From Mesorhizobium sp. J428 (GTDB taxonomy: Bacteria > Pseudomonadota > Alphaproteobacteria > Rhizobiales > Rhizobiaceae), in contig NZ_JAJOMX010000001.1 in assembly GCF_024699925.1 (NCBI RefSeq), forward strand, positions 1 through 64,000: DNA of 64,000 bases, read 5' to 3'. The notes under the pieces are model-generated. The model was not told the DNA's origin, did not search any database, and worked only from the letters and a program-made list of their open reading frames with translations. The translations under genes were made by a program, and so were the position numbers. Of this stretch, positions 52,749-61,070 are shown in pieces (the stretch's first letter is position 1; each line of letters opens with the position of its first letter).

Positions 52749-52858
52749 TACTTCTTAGCGGGCGGAGGTGCCGAAGGTGGTTTAGCAGGAGCCGATGGTT
52801 GCCGTGGCCCCGCGTGGTTCTGCACAGATGTCCCAGCTGGTCTCGTTTGCTTGACCAT
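52748..52858 (-). CDS. 36-residue Pro/Ala/Lys-rich mini-ORF
   Basis: MVKQTRPAGTSVQNHAGPRQ followed by a Pro/Ala/Lys-rich end; 36 residues. Its stop overlaps the GTG of the SLATT-like gene (TAGTG), which would couple them. The GPRQP motif recurs in the protein at 51595. It could be a leader peptide, a truncated gene or chance. Confidence 0.35.
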   Translation of the reverse strand: MVKQTRPAGTSVQNHAGPRQPSAPAKPPSAPPPAKK

Positions 52859-53111
52859 TCAGCGCGCTCCGAAAGCAGAGATGTAGGTAGCTCGATTTTC
52901 TACCACAAGATGTGAGCGGCCGAAAGCGTGCCGAGGGATTGACCACGCTCGCCACCACCATGTCCACAAGAAGCCTCGCCTTCGCCACCTAACACGACGC
53001 GCGGAAGCGCCTCAGCCGCACAAGATCCAGCGCTCAGCCCCTGACCGCGCTGCGCCAGACTTCGTCGTGGATGATCTTGGCGACTTTAGCCCCGCCTGAA
53101 TCGGGCTCGCT

Positions 53112-54707
53112 TCACGTGAAGGCGTCGGGCATCGACTCCTTCTTCTGGCGGATGAAGGCCAAAAGCGCCTCGTCGATGCCCTGGTCGAGCGCCGGGGCCT
53201 CGTAGGTTTCGAGCCAGCGACGGGCGAGCTCGTTGGCGCGCTGGTGCGCTGGCTTGGAGCCTTCGGCTTCCCACTGCTCGAACGAATTGTTGTCGGCGAT
53301 CGAGGAGCGGTAGAAGGCAGTCTGGAAATTCGCCTGGGTGTGGTCGCAGCCGAGATAGTGGCTGCCCGGCCCGACCTGCCGGATCGCGTCCATGGCCTGG
53401 CCGTTTTCCGACAGGTCGACGCCCTGGGCGAACTTCTGCTGCATGCCGAGTTGGTCGATGTCCATCATGAACTTCTCGTAGCAGGAGGCGAGGCCGCCCT
53501 CGAGCCAGCCGGCCGCGTGCAGCACGAAATTGGTGCCGGCGAGGATGGTCGAGTTCAGCGTGTTGGCGCTCTCATAGGCCGCCTGCGCATCCGGGATCTT
53601 CGAGGCGCAGAGCGAGCCGCCGGTGCGGAACGGGAGACCGAGGCGCCGGGCGAGCTGGGCAGCACCGTAGGAGACCAGCGACGGCTCCGGCGTGCCGAAG
53701 GTCGGCGCGCCCGATTGCATCGAGATCGAGGAGGCGAAGGTGCCGAACAGCACCGGCGCGCCGGGGCGCACGAGTTGGGTGACGGCGGCGCCCGCCAGGA
53801 CTTCGGCCAGAACCTGCGTCAGCGTGCCCGCGACCGTCACCGGGCTCATCGCGCCGGCCAGGATGAAGGGCGTGACGATGCAGGCCTGGTTGTGGCGGGC
53901 ATAGACCTTGAGCGCGCCGAGCATGGTGTCGTCGAACACCATCGGCGAGTTGGCATTGATCAGCGAGGTCAGCACCGTGTTGTTCTCGACGAAATCGTCG
54001 CCGAACACGATCTTGGCCATCGCCACCGTGTCCTCCGCGCGCTCGGGCGCGGTGACCGAGCCCATGAAGGGTTTGTCGGAGTAGCGGATGTGCGAATAGA
54101 TCATGTCGAGGTGGCGCTTGTTGACCGGCACGTCGACCGGCTCGCACACCGTGCCGCCCGAGTGGTGGATCGACGGCGCCATGTAGGCAAGCTTCACGAA
54201 ATTGCGGAAGTCCTCGATCGTGGCGTAGCGGCGGTTACCGTCGAGGTCGCGCACGAAGGGCGGGCCGTAGACCGGCGCGAAGACGGTGGCGTTGCCGCCG
54301 ATCTGGACGGAACGCTCGGGATTGCGCGCATGCTGGGTGTAGATGGACGGCGCGGTCTTGAGCAGCGAGCGCGGCAGGCCCTTGGGGAAATGCACGCGGT
54401 CGCCGCGCACGTCGGCGCCGGCATCCTTCCACATCGCGAGTGTCTCGGGATCGTCGCGGAAGATAATGCCGACCTCTTCGAGCACCGTGTCGGCGTTCTT
54501 CTCGATGAGGGTGAGCCCCTCCTCGTTCAGCACCTCGTAGAGCGGGATCTCGCGCCTGATATAGGTGAGCTGCTGGCCGGGGCCGCCGCCGGAGCGTGCC
54601 GCGCGTCGTGCAGCCGCGCCGCCGCTCGCGCGATCGCCGCGCCCGCGCCGGCCGGTGCCGGGTTCCTCGCCGCCCTTTTCCAGGTCAACTGCTGCCGGCT
54701 CGCTCAT
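53112..54707 (-). CDS. MttB/MtgB-superfamily corrinoid methyltransferase (copy 1)
   Basis: 531 residues. As in copy 2, an Arg/Ala/Gly-rich leader (GDRASGGAAARRAARSGGG) precedes the barrel: ADTVLEEVGIIFRDDPETL, VTPFILAGAMSPVTVAGTLT, GAPVLFGTFASSISMQSGAP, FGTPEPSLVSYGAAQLARR, FVLHAAGWLEGGLASCYEKF. No amber codon, so no pyrrolysine. It is divergent from a corrinoid-protein gene with a palindromic operator between them and has all partner genes for methyl transfer to THF within 9 kb. The donor is likely a quaternary amine such as a betaine; the two copies differ enough to have different substrates. Confidence 0.88.
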   Translation of the reverse strand: MSEPAAVDLEKGGEEPGTGRRGRGDRASGGAAARRAARSGGGPGQQLTYIRREIPLYEVLNEEGLTLIEKNADTVLEEVGIIFRDDPETLAMWKDAGADVRGDRVHFPKGLPRSLLKTAPSIYTQHARNPERSVQIGGNATVFAPVYGPPFVRDLDGNRRYATIEDFRNFVKLAYMAPSIHHSGGTVCEPVDVPVNKRHLDMIYSHIRYSDKPFMGSVTAPERAEDTVAMAKIVFGDDFVENNTVLTSLINANSPMVFDDTMLGALKVYARHNQACIVTPFILAGAMSPVTVAGTLTQVLAEVLAGAAVTQLVRPGAPVLFGTFASSISMQSGAPTFGTPEPSLVSYGAAQLARRLGLPFRTGGSLCASKIPDAQAAYESANTLNSTILAGTNFVLHAAGWLEGGLASCYEKFMMDIDQLGMQQKFAQGVDLSENGQAMDAIRQVGPGSHYLGCDHTQANFQTAFYRSSIADNNSFEQWEAEGSKPAHQRANELARRWLETYEAPALDQGIDEALLAFIRQKKESMPDAFT

Positions 54708-54804
54708 GATCGTTTCGTCCCTGGTGGATAAGTCGCGGGCTTCGCCGCCGTTCCTGCCGGATGGTAGCCATGGACCTTGCGCGAACAGTCCCGCAAACGC
54801 CAGA

Positions 54805-54826
54805 CCGTGTCGCAAAATCGACACGG
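54805..54826. promoter_or_regulatory. Palindromic operator between divergent methyltransferase and corrinoid-protein genes
   Basis: Arms ccgtgtcg (54805-54812) and cgacacgg (54819-54826) flank the spacer caaaat: a perfect 8-bp inverted repeat midway in the 264-bp divergent spacer. A further gtcgcaaat lies near 54870. The position allows one regulator to control both genes. Confidence 0.65.
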
Positions 54827-54971
54827 CAAGCCCATGAATTCCAGTCGCTTTCGTTTTGCACGGCGTCGCAAATCAGCTATGAGCGGAAGGCCTTTGCAGA
54901 CTAGATATGCTCACGAAGTCCAAATGGACGGAAGTCCCTTCGTTCGCATCCTCCCAGCTGGAGCCCAGGCA

Positions 54972-55670
54972 ATGTCCGACGACGAGATCATTCTCTCCGA
55001 GCTTTCCGACGACGAACTCGTGCAGCAGATGCACGACGACCTCTATGACGGGCTGAAGGAAGAGATCGAGGAAGGCACGAACATCCTGCTCGAACGCGGC
55101 TGGGCGCCCTATAAGGTGCTGACCGAGGCGCTGGTCGAGGGCATGCGAATCGTCGGCGAGGATTTCCGCGACGGCATCCTGTTCGTGCCGGAAGTGCTGC
55201 TCTCGGCCAATGCGATGAAGGCGGGCATGGCGATCCTGCGCCCGCTGCTCGCCGCCACCGGCGCACCGAAGCAGGGCAAGCTGGTGATCGGCACCGTGAA
55301 AGGTGACATCCACGACATCGGCAAGAACCTCGTCGGCATGATGATGGAGGGCGCGGGCTTCGACGTCGTCGACCTCGGCATCAACAATCCGGTCGAGAAG
55401 TATCTGGAGGCGATCGAGCGCGAGAAGCCGGACATTCTCGGCATGTCGGCGCTGCTGACCACGACCATGCCCTATATGAAGGTCGTGATCGACACGCTGA
55501 AGGAAAAGGGCATCCGCGACGACTATGTCGTGCTCGTCGGCGGCGCGCCGCTCAACGAGGAGTTCGGCAAGGCCGTGGGCGCAGACGCCTATTGCCGCGA
55601 CGCGGCCGTGGCGGTCGAGACCGCCAAGGATTTCATGAAGCGCAAGCATAACCAGCGCGCCAACGCCTGA
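54972..55670 (+). CDS. Corrinoid (B12-binding) methyl-carrier protein, MtgC/MttC type
   Basis: 232 residues. N-terminal four-helix B12-cap domain (EIEEGTNILLERGWAPYKVL, FVPEVLLSANAMKAGMAIL) and C-terminal B12-binding Rossmann domain with the lower-ligand motif DIHDIGKNLVGMMMEGAGF (His near residue 114) and VLVGGAPLNEEFGKAVGADA. It carries the methyl group as methyl-Co(III) between the MttB-type enzyme and the methyl-THF methyltransferase. The ATG at 54972 is used because the family begins there. A strong terminator follows the gene. Confidence 0.92.
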   Translation: MSDDEIILSELSDDELVQQMHDDLYDGLKEEIEEGTNILLERGWAPYKVLTEALVEGMRIVGEDFRDGILFVPEVLLSANAMKAGMAILRPLLAATGAPKQGKLVIGTVKGDIHDIGKNLVGMMMEGAGFDVVDLGINNPVEKYLEAIEREKPDILGMSALLTTTMPYMKVVIDTLKEKGIRDDYVVLVGGAPLNEEFGKAVGADAYCRDAAVAVETAKDFMKRKHNQRANA

Positions 55671-55697
55671 GCCGCCGCCGACAAGCGATGTACACGG

Positions 55698-55722
55698 ACG
55701 GGCGCTTCGGCGCCCGTTTCTG
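55698..55722 (+). terminator. Intrinsic terminator after the corrinoid-protein gene
   Basis: Arms acgggcgc (55698-55705) and gcgcccgt (55710-55717) closed by a ttcg tetraloop, followed by ttctgtttct. It lies 28 bp after the stop at 55670 and before the DUF1638 gene, so read-through, if any, would lower expression of DUF1638. Confidence 0.85.
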
Positions 55723-55751
55723 TTTCTAAAGGGATCGGATAGGATCGTCGC

Positions 55752-56366
55752 ATGAAGGCAGGCAGCAAGAGCGACCGCGTCCTCGTCATCGGCTGCGGCA
55801 TGATCGCCCGCGAGGTGCTGGCGGTGAAGGCACAGCTGCGCCTCGACCATCTCGACCTCACCTGCCTGCCGGCCGAGTTCCACTACACACCGGACCGCAT
55901 CCCCGCCGCCATGGACAAGGCGATCGAGGAGGCGAAGGCGGAAGGCTATAGGCACATCCTGGCCGGCTATGCCGATTGCGGCACCGGCGGGATGCTCGAC
56001 AAGGTGCTGGAGAAGCACGGCGTCGAGCGCATCGCCGGGCCGCACTGCTTCGCCTTCTACCAGGGCATCGCCGCCTTCGAGGCGATCGGCGACGATGACA
56101 TGACGACCTTCTACATGACCGACTTCCTCTGCCGGCAGTTCGACGCCTTCTTCATGAAGCCGCTCGGCCTCGACCGGCACCCGGAACTGGCGAAGGATTA
56201 TTTCGGCCACTACGAGAAGCTGGTCTATCTCGCGCAGACAGATGATCCCGCGCTCGAGCCAGTGGCGCAGAAGGCCGCCGCGATGCTGGGCCTCGCCTAC
56301 GAAAAACGGCGAACAGGCTATGGCGACCTCGCGCCGGCGCTGGCCAGGGCGGTTGCGGCAACATGA
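55752..56366 (+). CDS. DUF1638 protein
   Basis: 204 residues, RVLVIGCGMIAREVLAVKAQ at the N-terminus, ILAGYADCGTGGMLDKVLEK in the middle and GPHCFAFYQGIAAFEAIG following: the Cys-rich DUF1638 pattern (Cys in IGCGMIA, YADCGTGG, GPHCFAFY). This family occurs next to MttB/corrinoid genes in many genomes and has no known activity. Three conserved Cys plus His could bind a metal or corrinoid. It follows the corrinoid gene by 81 bp, past the terminator. Confidence 0.82.
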   Translation: MKAGSKSDRVLVIGCGMIAREVLAVKAQLRLDHLDLTCLPAEFHYTPDRIPAAMDKAIEEAKAEGYRHILAGYADCGTGGMLDKVLEKHGVERIAGPHCFAFYQGIAAFEAIGDDDMTTFYMTDFLCRQFDAFFMKPLGLDRHPELAKDYFGHYEKLVYLAQTDDPALEPVAQKAAAMLGLAYEKRRTGYGDLAPALARAVAAT

Positions 56367-56419
56367 AAGCGCCGGATTGTTCGGCCTTGGTCGGTTGAAC
56401 AGCCCAACGGAGCAGATGA

Positions 56420-56998
56420 ATGACGTCCCGCAGACTGGCGCTCGCCGCCCTCGCCTTCCTCGTCCCCTCGGCCTCCTGGGCCACCGGCGAGATCGAGGGC
56501 CTGATCACCAAGGCCGACCGGGAGAGGCTGTCGAACTACGAGACCACCCGCGCGGAGGCGTTGAAGGAGGCGCGCGAGGGCGGCAGCGCGGAGGAGATCG
56601 CGATCCTCGACAAGGTCGTCGACGCGCGGCAGCAGTCCTGGTCCGGCTTCGACATGACCGGCGACTGGCAGTGTCGCACGATCAAGACCGGCGGCTTCGC
56701 GAAGCTGATCGTCTATGGCTGGTTCAAGTGCCGCGTGACCGATGACGGCTCGGGCTGGACGCTGACCAAGCTGACCGGCTCGCAGAAGACAAAGGGCCGC
56801 TTCTTCACCGACAGCGACTTCCGCCAGACGTATCTCGGCACCTTCGCGGTGAACGACGATCCTTTTCCGACCTACGGCAAGGGTCCGGAGACCGACCAGG
56901 TGGGCTACGCGTTCCTGATGTCGCCGACCTCCTGGCGCATCGAGTTCCCGGCGCCCTACTACGAATCCAAGCTCGACATCCTTGAATTCCGCCGCTGA
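56420..56998 (+). CDS. DUF4893 secreted protein
   Basis: 192 residues. Signal peptide LALAALAFLVPSASWA, then helical ALKEAREGGSAEEIAILDKV and a beta-rich part DMTGDWQCRTIKTGGFAKLI with GKGPETDQVGYAFLMSPTSW. This is the DUF4893 family of periplasmic or envelope proteins. Its location inside the one-carbon region is probably incidental. Function unknown. Confidence 0.75.
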   Translation: MTSRRLALAALAFLVPSASWATGEIEGLITKADRERLSNYETTRAEALKEAREGGSAEEIAILDKVVDARQQSWSGFDMTGDWQCRTIKTGGFAKLIVYGWFKCRVTDDGSGWTLTKLTGSQKTKGRFFTDSDFRQTYLGTFAVNDDPFPTYGKGPETDQVGYAFLMSPTSWRIEFPAPYYESKLDILEFRR

Positions 56999-57086
56999 GG
57001 TTCTTTTCCGGCCTTCGAGGCACTATGTCATCAGGGATTAACGGCTGTTTGCACATTCTGTGGCAGGGTGTGCAGAGAGGAATGGC

Positions 57087-57755
57087 GTGAGACAGGGCAT
57101 GGACGAACACGAGCAGCAGGCTCTGCCTGGGACGCCTCGGCGCCCGCAGCCGGCGCGCCTGTCGTCCCTGTTCGAACGGCTGGCGGCGGAGGGCGAAGGT
57201 CCGATCACCATTGCCGAAATCCGCACCGCGCTCGGCGATCGCAGCCTGGCGACGCTGCTGATCTTCTTCGCCGTCATCAACCTGATCCCGCTGCCGCCGC
57301 CCTCGTCCGCCATCCTCGGCCTGCCGCTGCTCATCGTCGCCGCGCAGATGCTCTACGGCTCGACCAGCGTCTGGCTGCCGAAGCGCATCCTCGACATCTC
57401 GCTGACGCGCCCGCAGTTCCGCGGCGCGATGGACCGTATCGTGCCGTGGCTGACCTGGCTGGAGAAATACATCCGCCCGCGCTACTGGCCCTTCTGGCCG
57501 AAGCAGGGCGAGCGCGTGGTCGGCGCGATCTCGCTGTTCCTGGCGATCATCGTGACGCTGCCGATTCCGCTCGGGAACTGGTTTCCTGCCTTTTCGATCA
57601 CCCTGCTTGGCTTTGCGCTCTCGGAGCGGGACGGGGTCATGCTGGGCGTGGGCGCGCTGGCCGGCATCTTCGCGCTTCTGGTGATCGGGCTGGTGATCGG
57701 ATCGGCGGGCGCGGCACTCGGCTTCGTCTGGTCGCACATGGGCGCGATCTGGTAG
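57087..57755 (+). CDS. exoD: ExoD-family exopolysaccharide-related membrane protein
   Basis: 222 residues from a GTG at 57087 with gagagg seven bases upstream (ATG at 57099 is the other choice). The family signature is AEIRTALGDRSLATLLIFFA with INLIPLPPPSSAILGLPLLI, then two further TM segments near ISLFLAIIVTLPIPLGNWF and the C-terminus. ExoD homologues affect exopolysaccharide and alkaline tolerance in rhizobia; mechanism unknown. Confidence 0.83.
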   Translation: MRQGMDEHEQQALPGTPRRPQPARLSSLFERLAAEGEGPITIAEIRTALGDRSLATLLIFFAVINLIPLPPPSSAILGLPLLIVAAQMLYGSTSVWLPKRILDISLTRPQFRGAMDRIVPWLTWLEKYIRPRYWPFWPKQGERVVGAISLFLAIIVTLPIPLGNWFPAFSITLLGFALSERDGVMLGVGALAGIFALLVIGLVIGSAGAALGFVWSHMGAIW

Positions 57756-57878
57756 CTTCGCCCTCTCGATACTCGTCCTGAACGCGGCGTCGCTTTTGAA
57801 GGCACCCGCGTCGTGCCGCAACAAGCAGCCCGCCAGTGCTTTCGGCAATGCTCGCGATGCAATCGAGGAGGAAGGCCT

Positions 57879-58181
57879 ATGGCCGATTTGATCGTCGTCT
57901 ACTGGCGGGACATTCCGGCACAGGTGATCGTGAAGAAGGGGCGCCAGACCGCCAAGCGCGAGCTGTCGCTGCGCTTCACGGAGGCGATCGACATGGCCGC
58001 GATGCGCTCTGGCGCCGGCGACACCGACGCCTATCTCGCCGAATGGCGCAAGGCCGACCCCGTGCCCGTCAGCGACGAGCTGGAAGCCGAGGCCGACAAG
58101 GCGACGGCCGCGCTCGAGGCTGCCTACGACCGCGACCGTCTCGTGGCGCTGGCCAAGTCGGGGGGGCGGGACGATGCCTGA
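57879..58181 (+). CDS. Small 'virulence factor' domain protein of the one-carbon operon
   Basis: 100 residues beginning MADLIVVYWRDIPAQVIVKK after a gaggaggaagg site. This matches the short Virulence_fact domain (PF13769) always found beside MTHFR_C/MetF genes in Hyphomicrobiales; the name is historical. Overlaps the next start by eight bases. It has no TM or signal and is probably cytoplasmic. Its role may be as a partner of the methylene-THF reductase complex (inference). Confidence 0.78.
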   Translation: MADLIVVYWRDIPAQVIVKKGRQTAKRELSLRFTEAIDMAAMRSGAGDTDAYLAEWRKADPVPVSDELEAEADKATAALEAAYDRDRLVALAKSGGRDDA

Positions 58182-58812
58182 AACCCTGAAATCGACGACG
58201 CCGGCCGACACGGCCGCCGCGACACCGCCCTCGGCGCCGGCCGGCGTCACGCAGGCGACCGTGGTCAAGAAATCGGCGCCGAAGAGCGACTACAAGCCGG
58301 CCGACGTGTCGCCGCAGCGCCGCGTGCAGCGCTCCTATGCGATCCGCCTCTGGTCGATCCGCCATTCGCGCGGGCTCGAATGGTTCTACGCCCGCTTCGC
58401 CGACCTTTTCCTGCTTTTGCATCCGCTGTGGAAGGGCATCGGCTACGGCCGGGTCGAAGCGCCGGTGAAGTTCGTCGAGAAGCGGGTGAAGGGCTTCATG
58501 TTCGACTGCCGCATGTGCGGCCAGTGCATCCTGTCCTCGACCGGCATGTCCTGCCCGATGAACTGCCCCAAGCAGCTGCGCAACGGCCCCTGCGGCGGCG
58601 TGCGCGCCAACGGCAATTGCGAGGTCGAGCCCGACATGCCTTGCGTCTGGGTGAAAGCCTGGGAAGGCTCTCGCAACATGGTGCATGGCGACGCGATCCT
58701 GAACCTGCAGAAGCCGGTGGATCAGTCGTTGCGCGAGACATCGGCCTGGCTGCGCGTCACGGCCCAAGCAGGTGCGGCGAAGGACCAGGCCCGCGCGGGA
58801 GCCGGCGCATGA
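58174..58812 (+). CDS. MTHFR_C-domain Cys-rich protein, partner of MetF
   Basis: 212 residues. The Cys-rich core is FDCRMCGQCILSSTGMSCPM with NCPKQLRNGPCGGVRANGNC and CVWVKAW: the MTHFR_C (PF12225) zinc/Fe-S-type site. N-terminal 60 residues are low-complexity. Such proteins form a complex with a short MetF in acetogens and methylotroph-like bacteria and may supply electrons other than NAD(P)H. It overlaps both neighbours by eight and four bases, so it is strictly coupled to them. Confidence 0.87.
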   Translation: MPETLKSTTPADTAAATPPSAPAGVTQATVVKKSAPKSDYKPADVSPQRRVQRSYAIRLWSIRHSRGLEWFYARFADLFLLLHPLWKGIGYGRVEAPVKFVEKRVKGFMFDCRMCGQCILSSTGMSCPMNCPKQLRNGPCGGVRANGNCEVEPDMPCVWVKAWEGSRNMVHGDAILNLQKPVDQSLRETSAWLRVTAQAGAAKDQARAGAGA

Positions 58813-59912
58813 CGCCGATCCTGCCCTTGCAGCCGGACGAGAACCCGGCCGGCGTTCATCTGCCGCTGGAGCCCCTGCCCGGCCACACCTCGCGCGGGCG
58901 GCTGGAGCGCATCCTGCGCCGGGGCGAATTCGCGGTGACGACCGAACTCAACCCGCCGGATTCCGCCGATCCTGAGGACGTCTACAACCGCGCGAAAATC
59001 TTCGACGGCTGGGTGGACGGCATCAACGCCGTCGATGCGTCGGGCGCGAACTGCCATATGTCTTCGGTCGGCATCTGCGCGCTGCTGACCCGCATGGGCT
59101 ATGCCCCGATCATGCAGATTGCCTGCCGCGACAAGAACCGCATCGCCATCCAGGGCGACGTGCTGGGCGCGGCCGCGATGGGCGTCGCCAACATATTGTG
59201 CCTCACTGGCGATGGCGTGCAGGCAGGCGACCAGCCTGGCGCCAAGCCGGTCTTCGACCTCGATTCGATCTCGCTGCTCGAGACGATCCGGATCATGCGC
59301 GACAACGGCAAGTTCCTGTCCGGCCGCAAGCTGACGACGCCGCCGCAGCTCTTCCTCGGCGCCGCGGTGAACCCGTTTGCGCCGCCCTACGATTTCCGTC
59401 CGATCCATCTCGGCAAGAAGATCGCCGCCGGCGCGCAGTTCATCCAGACCCAGTACTGCTTCGACGTGCCGATGCTGAAGACCTTCATGGCCAAGGCGCG
59501 CGACCTTGGCCTGCTGGACAAGGTGTTCCTGCTGGTCGGCGTCGGGCCGCTCGCCTCGGCCAAGACGGCGAAATGGATCCGCTCCAACGTGCCAGGCATC
59601 CATATTCCCGACGCGGTGATCCAGCGGCTGGAGGGCGCGCAGGACCAGAAGAAGGAAGGCAAGCAGCTCTGCATCGACATCATCAACGAGGTGAAGGAGA
59701 TCCCCGGCGTCTCCGGCATTCACGTGATGGCCTACCGGCAGGAGGAATATGTCGCGGAGATCGTCAGTGAATCCGGCGTGCTGCGGGGGCGACGTCCGTG
59801 GAACCGCGAGGCCGCGCGCGACGAACTCGTGGTGGCCGAGCGCATGCGCCATCTGCGCGAGGACGAGCCCGACCAGGCACCGCAGAAGATCGTCGAGCGG
59901 GTGGGCCACTGA
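58809..59912 (+). CDS. metF: Methylenetetrahydrofolate reductase (MetF type)
   Basis: 367 residues, FAD-dependent MTHFR barrel: TTELNPPDSADPEDVYNRAK, MQIACRDKNRIAIQGDVLGA, ILCLTGDGVQAGDQPGAKPV, FIQTQYCFDVPML and a conserved GIHIPDAVIQRL. In this context it is likely to run in the oxidative direction, turning methyl-THF from betaine demethylation into methylene-THF. The ATGA overlap with the MTHFR_C gene fixes the start. Confidence 0.9.
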   Translation: MTPILPLQPDENPAGVHLPLEPLPGHTSRGRLERILRRGEFAVTTELNPPDSADPEDVYNRAKIFDGWVDGINAVDASGANCHMSSVGICALLTRMGYAPIMQIACRDKNRIAIQGDVLGAAAMGVANILCLTGDGVQAGDQPGAKPVFDLDSISLLETIRIMRDNGKFLSGRKLTTPPQLFLGAAVNPFAPPYDFRPIHLGKKIAAGAQFIQTQYCFDVPMLKTFMAKARDLGLLDKVFLLVGVGPLASAKTAKWIRSNVPGIHIPDAVIQRLEGAQDQKKEGKQLCIDIINEVKEIPGVSGIHVMAYRQEEYVAEIVSESGVLRGRRPWNREAARDELVVAERMRHLREDEPDQAPQKIVERVGH

Positions 59913-59972
59913 GGCCGCTTGACAGCAGATGAGAACGACCGACAAGTCCCGCTATCCTTTGAGGAGACAGGA

Positions 59973-61040
59973 ATGACCCGCACGATCGTCGCTTCGGCGA
60001 CCCGCGAAATCGTCATTGGCTTCGACCAGCCCTTCTGCGTGATCGGCGAGCGGATCAATCCGACCGGCCGCAAGGTGCTGAACGAGGAGCTGGAGCGCGG
60101 CGATTTCTCGCGCGTGGCGTCCGACGCCGTCGCCCAGACCGAGGCAGGTGCAACCGTTCTCGACGTCAATTCGGGCGCCGTCTTCTCCAACATGATGGCG
60201 CAGGACCCGCGCTACGCCGACAACAACTTCGTCGAGCCGATGCTGATGCCGAAGCTCATCGAGACAGTGCAGGCGGCAGTGGATACGCCGATCTGCATCG
60301 ATTCGTCCGTTCCGGGCGCGCTCGAAGCTGGCCTTCAGACCGCCAAGGGGCGCCCGCTCGTGAATTCGGTGACGGGCGAAGAGGAGCGGCTCGAAAAAGT
60401 GTTGCCGCTGGTCAAGAAATACAATGTCGCCGTGGTTGCCATCTCCAACGACGACACCGGAATTTCGGAAGACCCGGACGTGCGCTTTGCGGTGGCGAAG
60501 AAAATTGTCGAGCGCGCCGCCGACTTCGGCATCCCCGCCCATGACATCGTCGTCGACCCGCTGGTCATGCCGATCGGCGCAATGGCGACGGCTGGCCACC
60601 AGGTTTTCACGCTGGTGCGCCGACTGCGCGAGGAGCTTGGCGTCAACACGACCTGCGGGGCATCGAACATCTCGTTCGGCCTGCCGAACCGGCACGGCAT
60701 CAACAATGCATTCCTGCCGATGGCCTATGCCGCCGGCATGACGAGCGCGATCATGAATCCGGTGGCGCTGCCGGTCGGCCCGACCAAAATCGCTGAGAAG
60801 AAGGCCGAGGTCGAGGCAGCAGGTATCGTGCTGCCGCCGGACATGGACGACGAAACCTTTGTCAAGCTGTTCGGCCTCGGCTCGACAAAGCCTCGGCCCG
60901 GCAAGGAGATGGAGGCGATCCGCGCCGCCAACTTCCTGCTCAATCAGGACACGGGCGGCGCGGCGTGGATCAATTTCAATCGTGATCCGGGCGCAGCGCC
61001 TCGTGGTCGTAACCGCGAAGGGCGGCGGTCGCGGGGCTAG
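59973..61040 (+). CDS. Methyltetrahydrofolate:corrinoid methyltransferase (MtgA/MtvA-like)
   Basis: 355 residues. Pterin-binding TIM barrel: CVIGERINPTGRKVLNEEL at the start, AGATVLDVNSGAVFSNMMA, DTPICIDSSVPGALEAGL, VVAISNDDTGISEDPDVRF, CGASNISFGLPNRHGINNAF. These are hallmarks of the methyl-THF methyltransferase domain shared by MetH and the MtgA family. It moves the methyl from the corrinoid protein to THF. A gaggagacagg site precedes the ATG. 60 bp after metF. Confidence 0.92.
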   Translation: MTRTIVASATREIVIGFDQPFCVIGERINPTGRKVLNEELERGDFSRVASDAVAQTEAGATVLDVNSGAVFSNMMAQDPRYADNNFVEPMLMPKLIETVQAAVDTPICIDSSVPGALEAGLQTAKGRPLVNSVTGEEERLEKVLPLVKKYNVAVVAISNDDTGISEDPDVRFAVAKKIVERAADFGIPAHDIVVDPLVMPIGAMATAGHQVFTLVRRLREELGVNTTCGASNISFGLPNRHGINNAFLPMAYAAGMTSAIMNPVALPVGPTKIAEKKAEVEAAGIVLPPDMDDETFVKLFGLGSTKPRPGKEMEAIRAANFLLNQDTGGAAWINFNRDPGAAPRGRNREGRRSRG

Positions 61041-61070
61041 AGATCGAGCCCGCATCGCTTGCATATTGTC

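Noticed and set aside
53112..54707. Pyrrolysine-containing trimethylamine methyltransferase
   Set aside because: No in-frame amber codon interrupts either MttB-like gene and no pyl genes are present, so both are non-pyrrolysine members.
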